In this document: positions 25,744-36,316 of the stretch, one piece after another | Numbering within the stretch: the stretch's first letter is position 1 | Layout: every line of letters starts with the position of its first letter | Assembly (NCBI RefSeq): GCF_030463565.1 | Contig: NC_134656.1 | Location: 7,860,501-7,924,500, forward strand | Source of the DNA: Pelecanus crispus | Lineage: Eukaryota > Chordata > Aves > Pelecaniformes > Pelecanidae | Direction of reading: 5' to 3' | Length of the DNA: 64,000 nucleotides | Notes under the pieces: generated by a model | What the model was told of the DNA's origin: nothing | Databases searched by the model: none | Seen by the model: the letters and a program-made list of their open reading frames with translations, nothing else | Translations under genes and position numbers: made by a program

Positions 25744-26579
25744 CGTTCAAGGTAAACTTTCATTTTATTGAATTAACAGGAAAAAATGATGTGGGGAGCA
25801 GCTGCCCTTTATTGCACTGCTGTAAAGAGCCTATGAAGAAGTGGTTTAGAGGATAAAGAATAGTTCACACTAGAAAAAACCAAACCAGACCTAACTATGA
25901 CAGAAAAACACGCTTCAAAGTAGACACCTGCGGGGAAGAAGAAAAGCAGGATACAATCAATATGAAAAGGCACAAGTAGCAAAGAATAACAAATTCATCA
26001 TTTGGCTTATAGCGTAAGTACATAAAAGGCTTTTAAATATATATATCAAGCTGCATTCATGAAACCAGTTAACCTTCTTGTAGTCTCCTTTGGAATTAAG
26101 GTGACATTTATGCATTTAGTCTATATGCGTCATTTCCAAATTGGCAAATTAGAGAAGGGCCATTTCAAGAATAACACTTGAAATGAACTGGGGCTTGGCA
26201 GAAAAAGAAATATTAAAAGAACTCCTCATGTTTAAGTATCAAAGGAAAGGCTGGGTGGTTCATGGTTATCAGAGGATGATTACATTAAAATAAATCATGG
26301 AGTGAGAAGACATATTCTTGAGTCTTTATTAGAAGCAGTAAGAGAAAGGTGTCAACAAAACAATCTCTTACACACCTCTTGCCCTGAAGCTACTCCTACA
26401 AAGGGCAGATTGGGAGAAAAAAATGGTAGGTGAGTCAAATATTTGCATTCCGTATTTCATAGTTTTAAGATGTGTAAGGAAACCCTCTTAATTGAATATT
26501 TTAAAGCTGAACTGCCTAATTGCTACTGTAAAATGGGGAAAATGCCAGGAATCTTTTGGAAGGATTTTGGCTCTCCTGC

Positions 26580-26830
26580 AGGAGCATGCTGTGCAGGATG
26601 GCTCCCAGTGCCCCATCCAGGCACACGCTCCCCGTTCCCTGCATGTGAAAGAAACACGCGCATTGAGGCTACCCGGGAGCCAGCAAAGGACCTCGGCTCC
26701 GAGCGGGGGCTCCGAGCGGGGACACAGCACGGTGTCACCCAGTTTAGTCACAGCCAGAGGCAGGGCTGGACGCTGGCGCACACCAACTCCCACTCTGCAA
26801 AGAGCCCCATCTGGGACTAGCCTCAGGAAA
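26580..26830. other. CpG-rich cluster with a 13-bp tandem duplication
   Basis: Around 13 CpGs in 250 bp. It contains GGCTCCGAGCGGG at 26695-26707, repeated exactly at 26708-26720. Frames of up to 158 codons are open on both strands, which is expected from the GC-rich composition. None matches a known protein. It is possibly a regulatory island or an alternative promoter. Confidence 0.5.
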
Positions 26831-29493
26831 AGCTGTGCGACTGTGTGGGCAAGCGATGAGAGAGGAATAGGTGCTTGTAAATTCGGGATCTCTGTGTTTT
26901 GACCACACTGTCGCACAACATCTACGTTTGTATAGTTCCTGTTGTGGTGGTTCTCTGACAACAACCCACCCTATGATGTTGTGTGGTTTTTTTAAGTATA
27001 GTTGCTTCCACACAGTTATATCTTTACTTAGCCCTAATTATCAATGTGAGCACCTAGGTGCAGCCGGATACACGTTGGGGTTCACGGGAAGGCGGGAGGA
27101 CGTCCTGTCCTGCGCTCACACGGACTGGTTCATTGTATGTGGTGTTGGTGGCCAAGACATTCTGTCCATTGCCAGGTATCGGGCAGGAGAGGGCTAACTC
27201 GCATCTCTTACAATCAGCTGTGCCTAGGTCTTACAAGCAGCTGTGCTGCTGACGTTTCACCTCCCCACTGGAGGATTAAACTAGTGGAGGCATTCACTGC
27301 GTAGTCTCAACCCAAGCCAGTACTGAAGCTAGCCAAGAGACATGCTTTTCCACCCAGAAGGCATTCCCTTTGGCACCGTTCCCAAAGGCAAAGTGCAATC
27401 ACTCTGTATTAACAAGACTGACAGGTGCTTTCACCCAACCCACATTTGCTTCTGGGCTTTGTTTATCTGATCTATAATTTGCTCACTTGGGTAAGTGTTA
27501 CTCATTCAGCTGTCACCTCGATTGTATTTCCTTAATGTTGATTTTGAGAGACATGCACAACTTTGTGATACTATACCAAAGCATTAGGAATCTGGACAAT
27601 ATTGGCTAGAGGCATATAATGGGAGAGAATCTTAAAGTTTATGACTTTACAAGTCCGTGAAATTAAAGGGAATGTTCTTTTGGTCATCTGTCTGTACAAT
27701 GAGCTAGTTCCAAAAAGCCCGACTGCAAAAGGTGCATTTTCTAAATACTGCACAGGCACCTGTTCTGCATTAGAAAAACCTCTGTCACAGTGCTATCTGC
27801 ACCTCTAATTTGGCTGCTAATATAGTCTAGAATATGTTGACAAATTAATGCAATGTCTGAAGTCAAACAAATCCTCTGATACCTAGCAGAGAGTGCAGGA
27901 AGGAGTCCCCACTGTTTGCCCTTGGAGGAATACCTGCTAGGGTTTTTAACTGGCAGTCAGAACATCACCTCTGCCATGCAAAGCTTGTCTGTGAACTAAA
28001 TTTTGGGTGTTATGAGGACTGCAGTGGGGCAACAGATAGGAGAATGTCATTACAACCAGTCCTGAACGACAGGGAAGAAAAGACTTAGCATTAAGTTCTC
28101 ACCTTAAAAAACTGCATCCCAGACATTCTCAGGTTAACTTGTGAAGGAACACAATTTAACTCACTATTGAAGAGCAAGCAATCAACAGTGTTTGGGGATG
28201 CATCTTTGAAATGGGGAGAGAACAAAAGTTTTTGCATTTCTTCAAGAGTCTGAATGTCTTCTTCCTGAAGCCCAAGAACAAGGACTTGAGGTTTGGCATT
28301 TCTCTGAACGCTTGGGAGTCCCTTTGCAGTAATATCTTGGTGCTTCCCAATCCTCTACAAACTGATGCTGAGCATGTGGTTGGACGTGAAGTTGTCATTC
28401 CATTTTACAAATGGGCAAAATGAAGCACAAAGTTGAAGGTTACATAAAAAGCAGAAATCCCAAGCCTTAGGGGAGGTTTATGGAGGACAGGTCAGGTCAT
28501 ACCCTGGTGATCGAACAGCGCAGTGTGTCAGTCACCTGTCACTCCTGGAGACCTCCACTTAAATTAGGTAAATCTTCTTCATTTAAAACACAGAAAATGG
28601 TATATAATTTTGAATCCAGAAGTAATTACTCCAAGCTGCATCAGACCTAGAAATCTTCTAATCATTTTTTTTTACTCATTTTGAATTCAGATGTGACAAA
28701 TTAAAATCAACCCAGTTTCATTTCTGCCCCAGAAGTATTGCTCCTGACTACAAAATTAATATCAGAGAGCTTTCATGCAGCACTGATCACTTGTGGGAGG
28801 AATCACACTGGGAGGTTAGAGCTCAACTGCAATGTCAGACTTGTGGATGAGAGAAATTTGTTTAGCTGCTATCTTTCTTATGCCTAGCTTTCACTTTGGC
28901 TATTGAGAATTTACAGTTTTAAATAATAAAGTTAGCCATGAAATTGCTATCTGGTAATATTATCCCCTACAAAAAATGTAAAATATTACTAGATTTGAGT
29001 ATTATTGATATTACTGATAATGGGTTACAGTTAGACTGTAGATCCCTTGAATTGCAATATGAATACTGAATATTTGATAACTCCTCTGTACCTCTTCTAT
29101 ACATCTTGACAATTTTTTTCATGTTGATAATTAATTTAAAAAAAACCCCGAACCTATCAAAATGTTCCTAAATGCATTCAAACACAAGCACCACTGAATC
29201 AAAAAACCTGTGAAATCCCAAGATGTGTGCCATATTTTTTTGTACATGAAACAACTGGTTTTGTGAACCAGGAGGATTTACAAGAAGTCCCCCCGTGCTG
29301 CTTGAAATTTCTGCTTTGTTTCTCCCAGCTCACTTGTGACACGTTCGCTATCTGCCGAGCTAATCTGCTGGTGTAATGTCATTGACTTCCGTGGAGCTGT
29401 GCTGAAGGACAGGCCCGTTTGGTTAAAGCTGGGAGTTATCCTGAAATAAGGCTTTAGCTTGTAACAGTCAAGAACTTGCTGAGTAATATGGCA

Positions 29494-29508
29494 GGGTCAC
29501 GGAGTTCA
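29494..29508 (+). promoter_or_regulatory. Perfect DR3 element, candidate vitamin D response element
   Basis: GGGTCA (29494-29499), spacer CGG, AGTTCA (29503-29508). Both half-sites fit RGKTCA and the 3-bp spacing is that of VDR-RXR binding. It lies about 28 kb downstream of the CYP24A1 stop codon. Established knowledge: mammalian CYP24A1 is controlled partly by downstream intergenic VDR-bound enhancers. That this site acts in that way is inference. Confidence 0.45.
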
Positions 29509-31040
29509 ACTGAAGCTCCGAGATGGTGATTTCAGAAAGGGAAAGGGGCAGTGCAGGAGCTGGCAGAGGTCATATCTGATATTTCAGTGGAAGCTCATCT
29601 CCAGTGGTAGTAATAAAATTATATAATCTTCTTAGACTTCACAGCCATTCACTGAAATCAATGTTTCCTTAATCATTCAAAGCTTTTATCCCTTCAGTGT
29701 ACTAAAGTTAGGGCTACTCATGCTTATGTTTTCACTTGACAGAAGTTTAGCAAATCGTATTTTTCCAGGAAGAAAAATTGGCTCCAGCTGTCCTAATCCT
29801 GCAGTGACCTAAGGGACCTCTCCTGCGCTGAAGAGGAATATTAACTCTGCACACCGCAGCAGCTGCAGGAATTCACAGCTGGAGTTGTACGTAGAGCTTT
29901 CCCAGATTGTGCCCTGATGAGCACGAAGCATCGAAACAAGGTGCCTAAGAGGCCAGGCAATATTGTTTTCTTGGGAGAAGTCCAAAGAAAAGAAAACAAA
30001 AGAAAATGTGGACATGTTCCTCAGCCCAAAGTCGTGAGGGCAGCCGGTGGTGAAATAAAGGTTTAAAATCAACACCGTGACAGAAAGACAGGACTGCCGA
30101 CGCCACTTCACCTCCATGGCAATTGGTACCAGGCATTTGCCAAGCCAAAACCTGACTGTGGGGGCTCGCCCTCTGCCTGAAAGCCAGCGCTTATCCCCAG
30201 CTCAGCCCGGCCCACTGTCTGCTGGTATGGTCTTAACCTCGCGCCTGGCTCCTCCTCAGGACAGAAAAGCATCGTAGACATGATCCACATGGATCAAGCA
30301 CCTTCTTAAAAATAATTACTTCTCCTACTGCTAATGCTGCTGCAGGTTCATGCTGATTGTGACCAGGCTAGTTTCTCACTAAAGTGAAGAATGAAATACA
30401 TGGTCTACAATAAGCTTTTTTTTCCCCCTGCTTTTTCCTTTTAGTAAGCCAAGCTCTTCACATTTTACATTTCAGGCTTGGGAAGGGGAAGGGTGATAGA
30501 CTGACAGGGGGGAAGTACAGCCAGCAGGCTTCAAAGCTGTGACAGCTTTGGTGAAAGTCATGACCCAGCCTTTGCAGAAGCTGTATTAATGAAGTGAAAT
30601 ATTTAACATAGTATTGTTATCATCAGTGCATATTTGATGGAAACATAAAATGCTCATACAGGAGAATAATTGTGGTTCAAATGCCTGTCCCACCCACTAA
30701 GGCACTATGTATACAATAACTCTCTGTTTCAATCCTGACACAGTAACCTTTTATCTGTTCTAGAAGCTCCCACATGAAGAAATAGCTGGTATATATTTTG
30801 TAATTCTCCCTCTTTAAAAAAATAGCGACGGCAGGAACCTGTTTTTTTGTGAGGGGGGGAGGAGAGACAATAACAGATTATCAGTTCCCTTCCTACATCA
30901 ACACTGCAAACCACAGTTAGCATCTGGAGAAACTAGAGGCTGCAACACATAGTTTTAAAAATCATGTTCAGGCTCTTCCTGGTAAGCAGCACGAGCCGAT
31001 GTTTCTCATTCAGCATGGTCTTTCAGCTGAAGCGCGTGAG

Positions 31041-31108
31041 CCAAATTCTGCTTTCACATTAGCGTGAATCTGGAGGGATTCCACTGGGTTTGGTGGAGTT
31101 ATTTCAGA
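31041..31108. repeat. Old foldback-type interspersed repeat remnant
   Basis: The phrases CCAAATTCTGCTTTCAC, AATCTGGAGGGATTCCACTG and GGTGGAGTTATTTCAG are those of an old repeat that I associate with bird and reptile genomes but cannot name. CTGGAGGGATTCCAC (31070-31084) pairs imperfectly, about 10 of 15, with GTGGAGTTATTTCAG (31093-31107), giving a foldback. Related phrases occur at about 33491-33508 (AAGTTACACCAGTGTAAT), 37290 (CCAGATTCTGACTGC) and 40292 (AGGGCCTGATTTTCAGAG). Confidence 0.45.
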
Positions 31109-33950
31109 GCGAGACCGCACTAACTCAGGCTGCAGCCTCACTCGCGGTCCCCGCTGAGAGGTACGGGGAGCATGGTAATAATTACTGATGATTCTGCTTC
31201 CCTGGAGCTCCCCGCACTGAAGCAATTATTCTCTCCTTTTCATTACCCATTCAGACTGCATTGGCTAAATACAAGACAGATTCAACAATTAATATGGACT
31301 CTATAAGAGACAGTGGGGAAAACCTACTTGCTGAAAACATAATTCTTCAGTAATCACTAGGAATCGCTAACTGTAAAGGAGCCAGATCCAATAAAGCTTA
31401 AAACTTAAGCAGAACTTAAGCAGAAACAGTTTTCCCTGTAACTCTGAGTCAGGCATTTCAGTTTTGGAGGCACATGAGTTCAGATGTGCTTTTCTTTGTA
31501 TAGCTCAAAACAACACCTGCTCTCTGAAAGATGGGGATGTTTGTGTTGCTGGTGTGACATGTCTGACTCTACCTCTGCACCATCTTTCGAACTCATGTCT
31601 GTCCCAAGGATTATGGATTTCACTCCAGAGATCAGGTATTTAGGAGTGCCAGCACATTATTGGACTACATCAGTTGCTGAAGCCCCAGGTCTGTAACAAC
31701 ATCAGTCATTGCACTGCCTCTGAATTTCTGGAAACCTACTCTACAGTGGGTTACTGAAGTAACTTATATTGGTCTGACAAATCTGAACCTCAGAGGTCTC
31801 ACCTCGCTCAAAGTTTCTTAGAAATGCAAGGTTACATCTGAAGACTAAGGGTTGCTGGGTTGTTTGCCATCTGCCATCCACACTGAAGTGTCGGACAGGA
31901 CAGAGTCTCTCCCTTTCTTCTGAAATGATTGTGCCAGCGTGCAAAAGCTCTCACTGCCAGGACAGCCCTCCCTGAAACATGGTATTAAATGATACATTTC
32001 ACCAACATTTTCATTGGGGAAAATTCCCACTGGCATATTCAGATGATATTACATGTGGTTTGGATGTTCAGATCAAGCTGAAACCACAGAATGGTGGAAA
32101 GGGAGATGGTTATGTAGCTCCTGATGGATTTATTGAGTTTCCATGAGAAACGACTCTATGTCACCAGCTCCTTTTACTTTCGTGTCTCCTTCCTTCCAGC
32201 ACTGGCTGGCACCAAATCACCTACTTCAGACTTGCAGCCCTGCTGGATTCCTTGTACCTCAGCCTGCTTCTCTGACCAAAGAAGGCAGAAACATACCCAG
32301 TTTACCCTTTCCACGGTCTTCTTGGACAGGAATGAAATTGATCTTGACGAACTTGGAATTTTTCACTGTAAATGAAGCATCTTTTATTTCACAACTCATC
32401 CCTGTTTAAGGCTGCTACTCAGTCATCAGCGCAGGGCAGACCTCGGAGGCCAGTGTCACCCCTCGGGCAGTCGGTCCAAAGCTGCCTGGGTGCCGAGGGC
32501 AGGCGGGTCCTGCCGAGGCTGGCCTGGCTCTGGATTTAGGTGGCTTACACAGCTCTCCCTGCTTGGGATCCGGGATAAATTAAGCAATGCAAACTTTGGG
32601 CTGGTCCTCCCTCGTCTGAAAGTAGAATGAAGTCCATGACTCCCTTCATCCCTCCTCCTGGGACTGAAACGGGAAAGGCTGAGTCAAAGCTTCATTTGTA
32701 TTTTGTCTGAAACTGTCAGAATTTGACTGGAGTTATGCCTAACTTTTTTTTTTTTTCCTCAGCAGTTCTCCGGCAGTTTCCTTCTCTCAGCTCTCTCTAG
32801 TGTTGCTAAGGGTGTATTGCTGCTCATCCCTCCTGCTCTGGTAAATAAACCTTGACCGTAACAGCCAGATGGAAGTCCTCACCTTAAATTAACACGTCAG
32901 CCCCTTTCAAGGCTACATATAGCAAAAGGAGATGCAAATGTAGACCAAAATTAATCCGCTCTTCAATTGTCAATATTTGAATGGTGTTGGCTCTCATTCT
33001 GGACAGTGATAAAAGAAGCTGGCTATTCATATCTAATTGTTGGGAGATCTGTGCCATTAATTAACAGGAAGTTTTATGCAGCTGTCAGATGCACAAGCTG
33101 AGCATTTCCTGTAGGGGAGAAAGATTTATTTGGTGACAGTTTCATTACAGATTTTGGATAGAAAAAATTGCATTTTCATCACTGAAAAATCATGAAACAA
33201 ACATCCAGTTTCCTCTGCTTTGGAGAGGGTTCTCCTCTGTGGCCATCGTCCTCCCTCCACTGCCACCCACCTAAATAATTCCTTGCCACAAGGCAAAACA
33301 AAACTCACCGTGTGCACCTCTGGTCTGTCCTTCATGAATACATGCGATGTCTTTGAAATGGCTGTAAAAGAATAATAAAACTGGAGCTGAAATATGCCTC
33401 AAAGAATGGACAGATAATTGTCCATTAGGATCACATAACTGGGAAAAATTAAATCGGTATAAACCTTGCTCTGATCTCTCTAATTTAATAAAGTTACACC
33501 AGTGTAATCAAGAAGACCATCTCAGTGACTGCACATCAAATTAGCTCTCAGTATAATTGTGCTGATGTTGGAGGAGTCACAGCAGAAAGACATCTCCTCT
33601 GATATTTGCTGTAGTTATTTCTGTTGTTGTAAGTGCTGCCAAACCAGGTCAGAGAAGGATGAGCTACGAGGAGGAGGGGAGGGAGAAATGGCTTTGATCT
33701 CAACATGAATAGCCTTGATACTGTGGAAAAACACATGGGGATACTGAGAGTATTCACATTGCCTGGTTGCAGGTATCCAACTCAGTTACCAAAATTCAGG
33801 GATTGGACTTGAGCGAGAAAGGCACTTTAAATGGGTGTCACAACTTGTAGGCAAAGATTTGCGATATCTAAGGTGATAAAATAAGGAAAAAATTATAAAG
33901 CTGCTTGACCTTACGCTTGAAGACCTGAGGGAATCAGAATATCCACTCAC

Positions 33951-34041
33951 CCTCCCCTGCACTGCTGAGCTTGTGGACATAACCAGAAGCTGTTTCCATG
34001 CTTATAGTTTCTTCATCATCCTCTGAAGCATCTGACACCAT
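33951..34041 (-). other. Candidate minus-strand coding segment ending at a splice donor
   Basis: On the minus strand an ATG at 34041 opens 30 codons rich in acidic and hydroxyl residues (MVSDASEDDEETISME then GYVHKLSSAGE). The frame stays open up to GGGGAGG|GTGAGT, a very good donor after 33951, leaving phase 1. A stop codon directly precedes the ATG. I do not recognise the protein. It sits just downstream, in the +1 frame, of the membrane ORF at 34016-34375. The two could be one reading frame split by an indel, or unrelated chance frames. No following acceptor or exon was identified. Confidence 0.25.
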
Positions 34042-34375
34042 TTACAGCCAGCACATCACCCTTGTTACAGATCTCTTTCTTTATCATGGCTAATAACAGA
34101 ATTATATTCAAAACCATAAAGCCACACAGAAATACAAGTGCCATCCAGATGATACGAGCAAGTATATAGGGAAACAGGTCGCGGGGACTGCAGTGGTATT
34201 CCAGTTTGTTTGAATCTTGAGACGCATACCGTGCAGACAACACACTACTTGAAACAAGCTGATTAATATATTTGAACACTTGAAGTTGACAGTCAAGTGA
34301 TCTATGTGCACCAGGCTTGGATGAAAGGAAGCCTAAAGAGAACTTCTGGGAACCCCTGGCCTCGGGATATTTCAT
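34016..34375 (-). other. Unrecognised 119-codon minus-strand ORF with one membrane helix
   Basis: The ORF runs from ATG at 34375 to a stop ending at 34016. Residues about 69-98 form one long hydrophobic stretch (YILARIIWMALVFLCGF onward to LLLAMI) ended by KK, a stop-transfer arrangement. The preceding segment has two Cys (residues 29 and 62). No signal peptide is evident. A possible acceptor, GTTCTCTTTAG, lies inside the ORF near residue 14. I match it to no family. AT-rich DNA often yields such frames by chance, so a real gene is possible but unproven. Confidence 0.22.
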
Positions 34376-35105
34376 TAATAATTAAGGAGAAGCTGACATT
34401 ATGCTTTTAGTATCTTCACATCATGACAGTGTTAACAGCATTGCTGCTGTCACCTGCTGTGCTGGGGAGGAGCCTTGCAGCAGGAGCTCCAGCCAGTCCC
34501 CAAACTGGTTTATGGTATCGCCCTGTGTGAGCCTTTCATAACTCTTTGCTATTGCTTTCTCAAACTATAAAATAAGGGAATTTTTTTTTGGTATTATGAC
34601 AGTCTGTGGGAACCCCAGTTCCCACAACCAAGTTTTATTGGATGAGGTGGTGTGAAAACTCAGAACAAAAAGCCTTTCCCTGCTCCAGACACCCCCAGTC
34701 TGAGCGTGGGCTTAGTGACTCACGTAAGGGAGCAGTGAATCATGACAAAAGGTTTAAAATATAAACACGTAGTCAGTGTGCACATTACAGAAGGGTATTA
34801 AGATCCACTTGACTACAGCAAACAGTCATGTCATTAAATGTACTTTGTTTTTTTCTGCCATTGTGAGAAAAATCCATATTTGGAAGGGGCTTTTAGGTGT
34901 TCGGCACAACGTTGCAATTTCCAACAACAGAGCGTCTGTGTTGGGCTGCCCCAAAGCCATAAAGTCAAGTATGCATTTGAACAGGTTTGGGTGGCCAGAA
35001 TGCTCAAGAACAGAAAATACTTCGAGAAGGGCTGGATGGTGGACTACTCCACCCCTCTGTGTGTTTGCACCCAGTGTTTGAGAGCACTCCCTGGGCTGAT
35101 TGCGG

Positions 35106-35233
35106 GAGGCAGGGGCAGGGGCAGGGGCAGAGGCAGAGGCAGGGGCAGAGCCGCCGGGGCTGGGCCAGCAGCACCTCGCCCTGACCAGCTCCAGCTCCCA
35201 GGGGCACTGGGTGCCCCGACCGCCATCCCCCAG
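35106..35233 (+). promoter_or_regulatory. GC-rich block with donor: candidate BCAS1 5' end
   Basis: A CpG- and GC-rich block (CCGCCGGGG, CCCCGACCGCC) ends with CCCCCAG|GTAATG, a usable splice donor after 35233. It lies 5.5 kb before the BCAS1 initiation exon, on the right strand. A role as first untranslated exon and promoter is inference. No TATA box or initiator was confirmed. Confidence 0.2.
35112..35147 (+). repeat. Hexanucleotide repeat (GGGGCA/GAGGCA)6
   Basis: Six consecutive units: three GGGGCA, two GAGGCA, one GGGGCA. The four GGGG runs at 35112, 35118, 35124 and 35142 could form a G-quadruplex. On the minus strand it reads as a Pro-Leu repeat in open frames, which are composition artefacts. 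Confidence 0.9.
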
Positions 35234-35881
35234 GTAATGTGCTGCTGCTGCTGGTTTGGCTCTTCTTGGGTTTTGCTTTCGTTCTTCCTCTGCTGCCACT
35301 TCTGTCCCATGCTTGAGTTTAGTCTTGCATGTGCTCTTGTGCTAAATGATCTTGGGAGCTCCTGCAAGTGCTTGGCTTTTTTTGTTTGGGCTTTAAAGTG
35401 CTCGGTATAAATTTTCCCTTTTGGTGCACTGGCTTTTTCTGCAAAAGGACACAAGAATAAAAAGATTAGCTTTCTGACAGAGCGATTCTACCAGCCAGGT
35501 TGGGACTGTTCACCTTTGTGGCACTGTTGAACTGTTCCCTCCCTGAAAGCCCAGGGTGTGAATGTTTGAACTATTTTGTTTTTCCCATTTGGCTACAATG
35601 CAGAGTGGCTGAAAGAATTGAATTAATAACTGCCCCTAGAGCCTTAAGGACTGTAATTCTGCATGTACTGGACGCACGGCCAGCTGCCAGGTTGCTGTTC
35701 AAATTGTTCTTGGGTGTTTCTTGTTTGCTCTACGTGAGTCACCTTAATCCTTCCTTCTCCTGTCCCTTCATTACTGTCTATTGTGTGTCCATTCTCCTCC
35801 TTAGCCACCGACAATGCTCGGGTGCATTTGTCCCCTGGTTTCATCATACCCAACACGTGTCTGAGTTATCTTTTTCTGCAG

Positions 35882-35911
35882 GAGAGCAATTGCGAGCTGC
35901 ACTGAAGGAAG
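35882..35911 (+). other. Candidate 30-nt untranslated exon of BCAS1
   Basis: It is bounded by a strong acceptor, TATCTTTTTCTGCAG ending at 35881, and a strong donor, GGAAG|GTAAGG at 35912. It lies upstream of the BCAS1 initiation exon on the same strand. The splice sites are seen directly; use as a 5' UTR micro-exon is inference. Confidence 0.25.
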
Positions 35912-36072
35912 GTAAGGAGACTTTCTAAAACGCTATCCTGTTGTGAGTCCTTCCTTGGCTCTACATGAATCAGAGCAGGAGCTTCTGCCTTTCTAGCTGG
36001 ACGCTGACTAACAAGTCCCCAGGTTCACCTCTTTTCCAAGAGGCAGGATAAGGGACAGGGACATACTAAAGA

Positions 36073-36109
36073 GGATCCAGTCAAGGAATCCAGTCAAGGA
36101 TCCAGTCAA
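36073..36109 (+). repeat. Three tandem copies of GGATCCAGTCAA
   Basis: Units at 36073-36084, 36085-36097 (one extra A) and 36098-36109. It is a short minisatellite without further visible function. Confidence 0.9.
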
Positions 36110-36259
36110 GGAAAAACAAGGCAGGCTGCTTTTTGCATTAATTAATGCATGCTATGTCCTTCCTCTGCCCCTGGAATATACACGAGTTTGTTTAAGTCTT
36201 TCCCCGACACCTGCAGAGTGGACACATCTATAATGAAATGAGATGCAAAGAGAACTAAG

Positions 36260-36316
36260 TAAAGTTGATTATTTTAATTAATTAAATTAAATTAATTAAT
36301 TAAAGTTGATTATTTT
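36260..36316 (+). repeat. 16-bp direct repeat flanking an AATT-rich core
   Basis: TAAAGTTGATTATTTT occurs at 36260-36275 and again at 36301-36316, with an AATTAATTAAATT-type core between. The layout fits slippage or duplication of an AT-rich tract. Confidence 0.85.

Larger units (their letters stand above)
22641..33950. other. Intergenic DNA, no gene recognised
   Basis: Eleven kb of mostly AT-rich non-coding sequence after the CR1. It holds a paired AP-1 motif, a CpG-rich cluster with a 13-bp tandem duplication, the DR3 element and a foldback remnant, each listed separately. A further GC-rich patch lies at about 24600-24800. A perfect 12-bp palindrome, GCACCTAGGTGC, is at 27050-27061. No splice-supported exon was found. 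Confidence 0.65.

Noticed and set aside
26488..26964. Overlapping 125-158 codon frames on both strands
   Set aside because: A CpG-rich patch with few stop codons. Three frames open at once is a composition effect, and no domain is recognised.
32079..32110. CR1-like CACAGAATGG fragment
   Set aside because: The match is about ten bases, too short to separate from chance.
33305..33319. Minus-strand AGGTGC-aca-CGGTGA, DR3-like
   Set aside because: Each half has one mismatch, which is expected often in 64 kb on both strands.
34838..35410. 190-codon plus-strand frame and several minus-strand frames with Pro-Leu repeats
   Set aside because: They are open because of GC-rich sequence and the GGGGCA hexamer repeat. 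No homology; the only nearby splice donor is better explained as a non-coding first exon.
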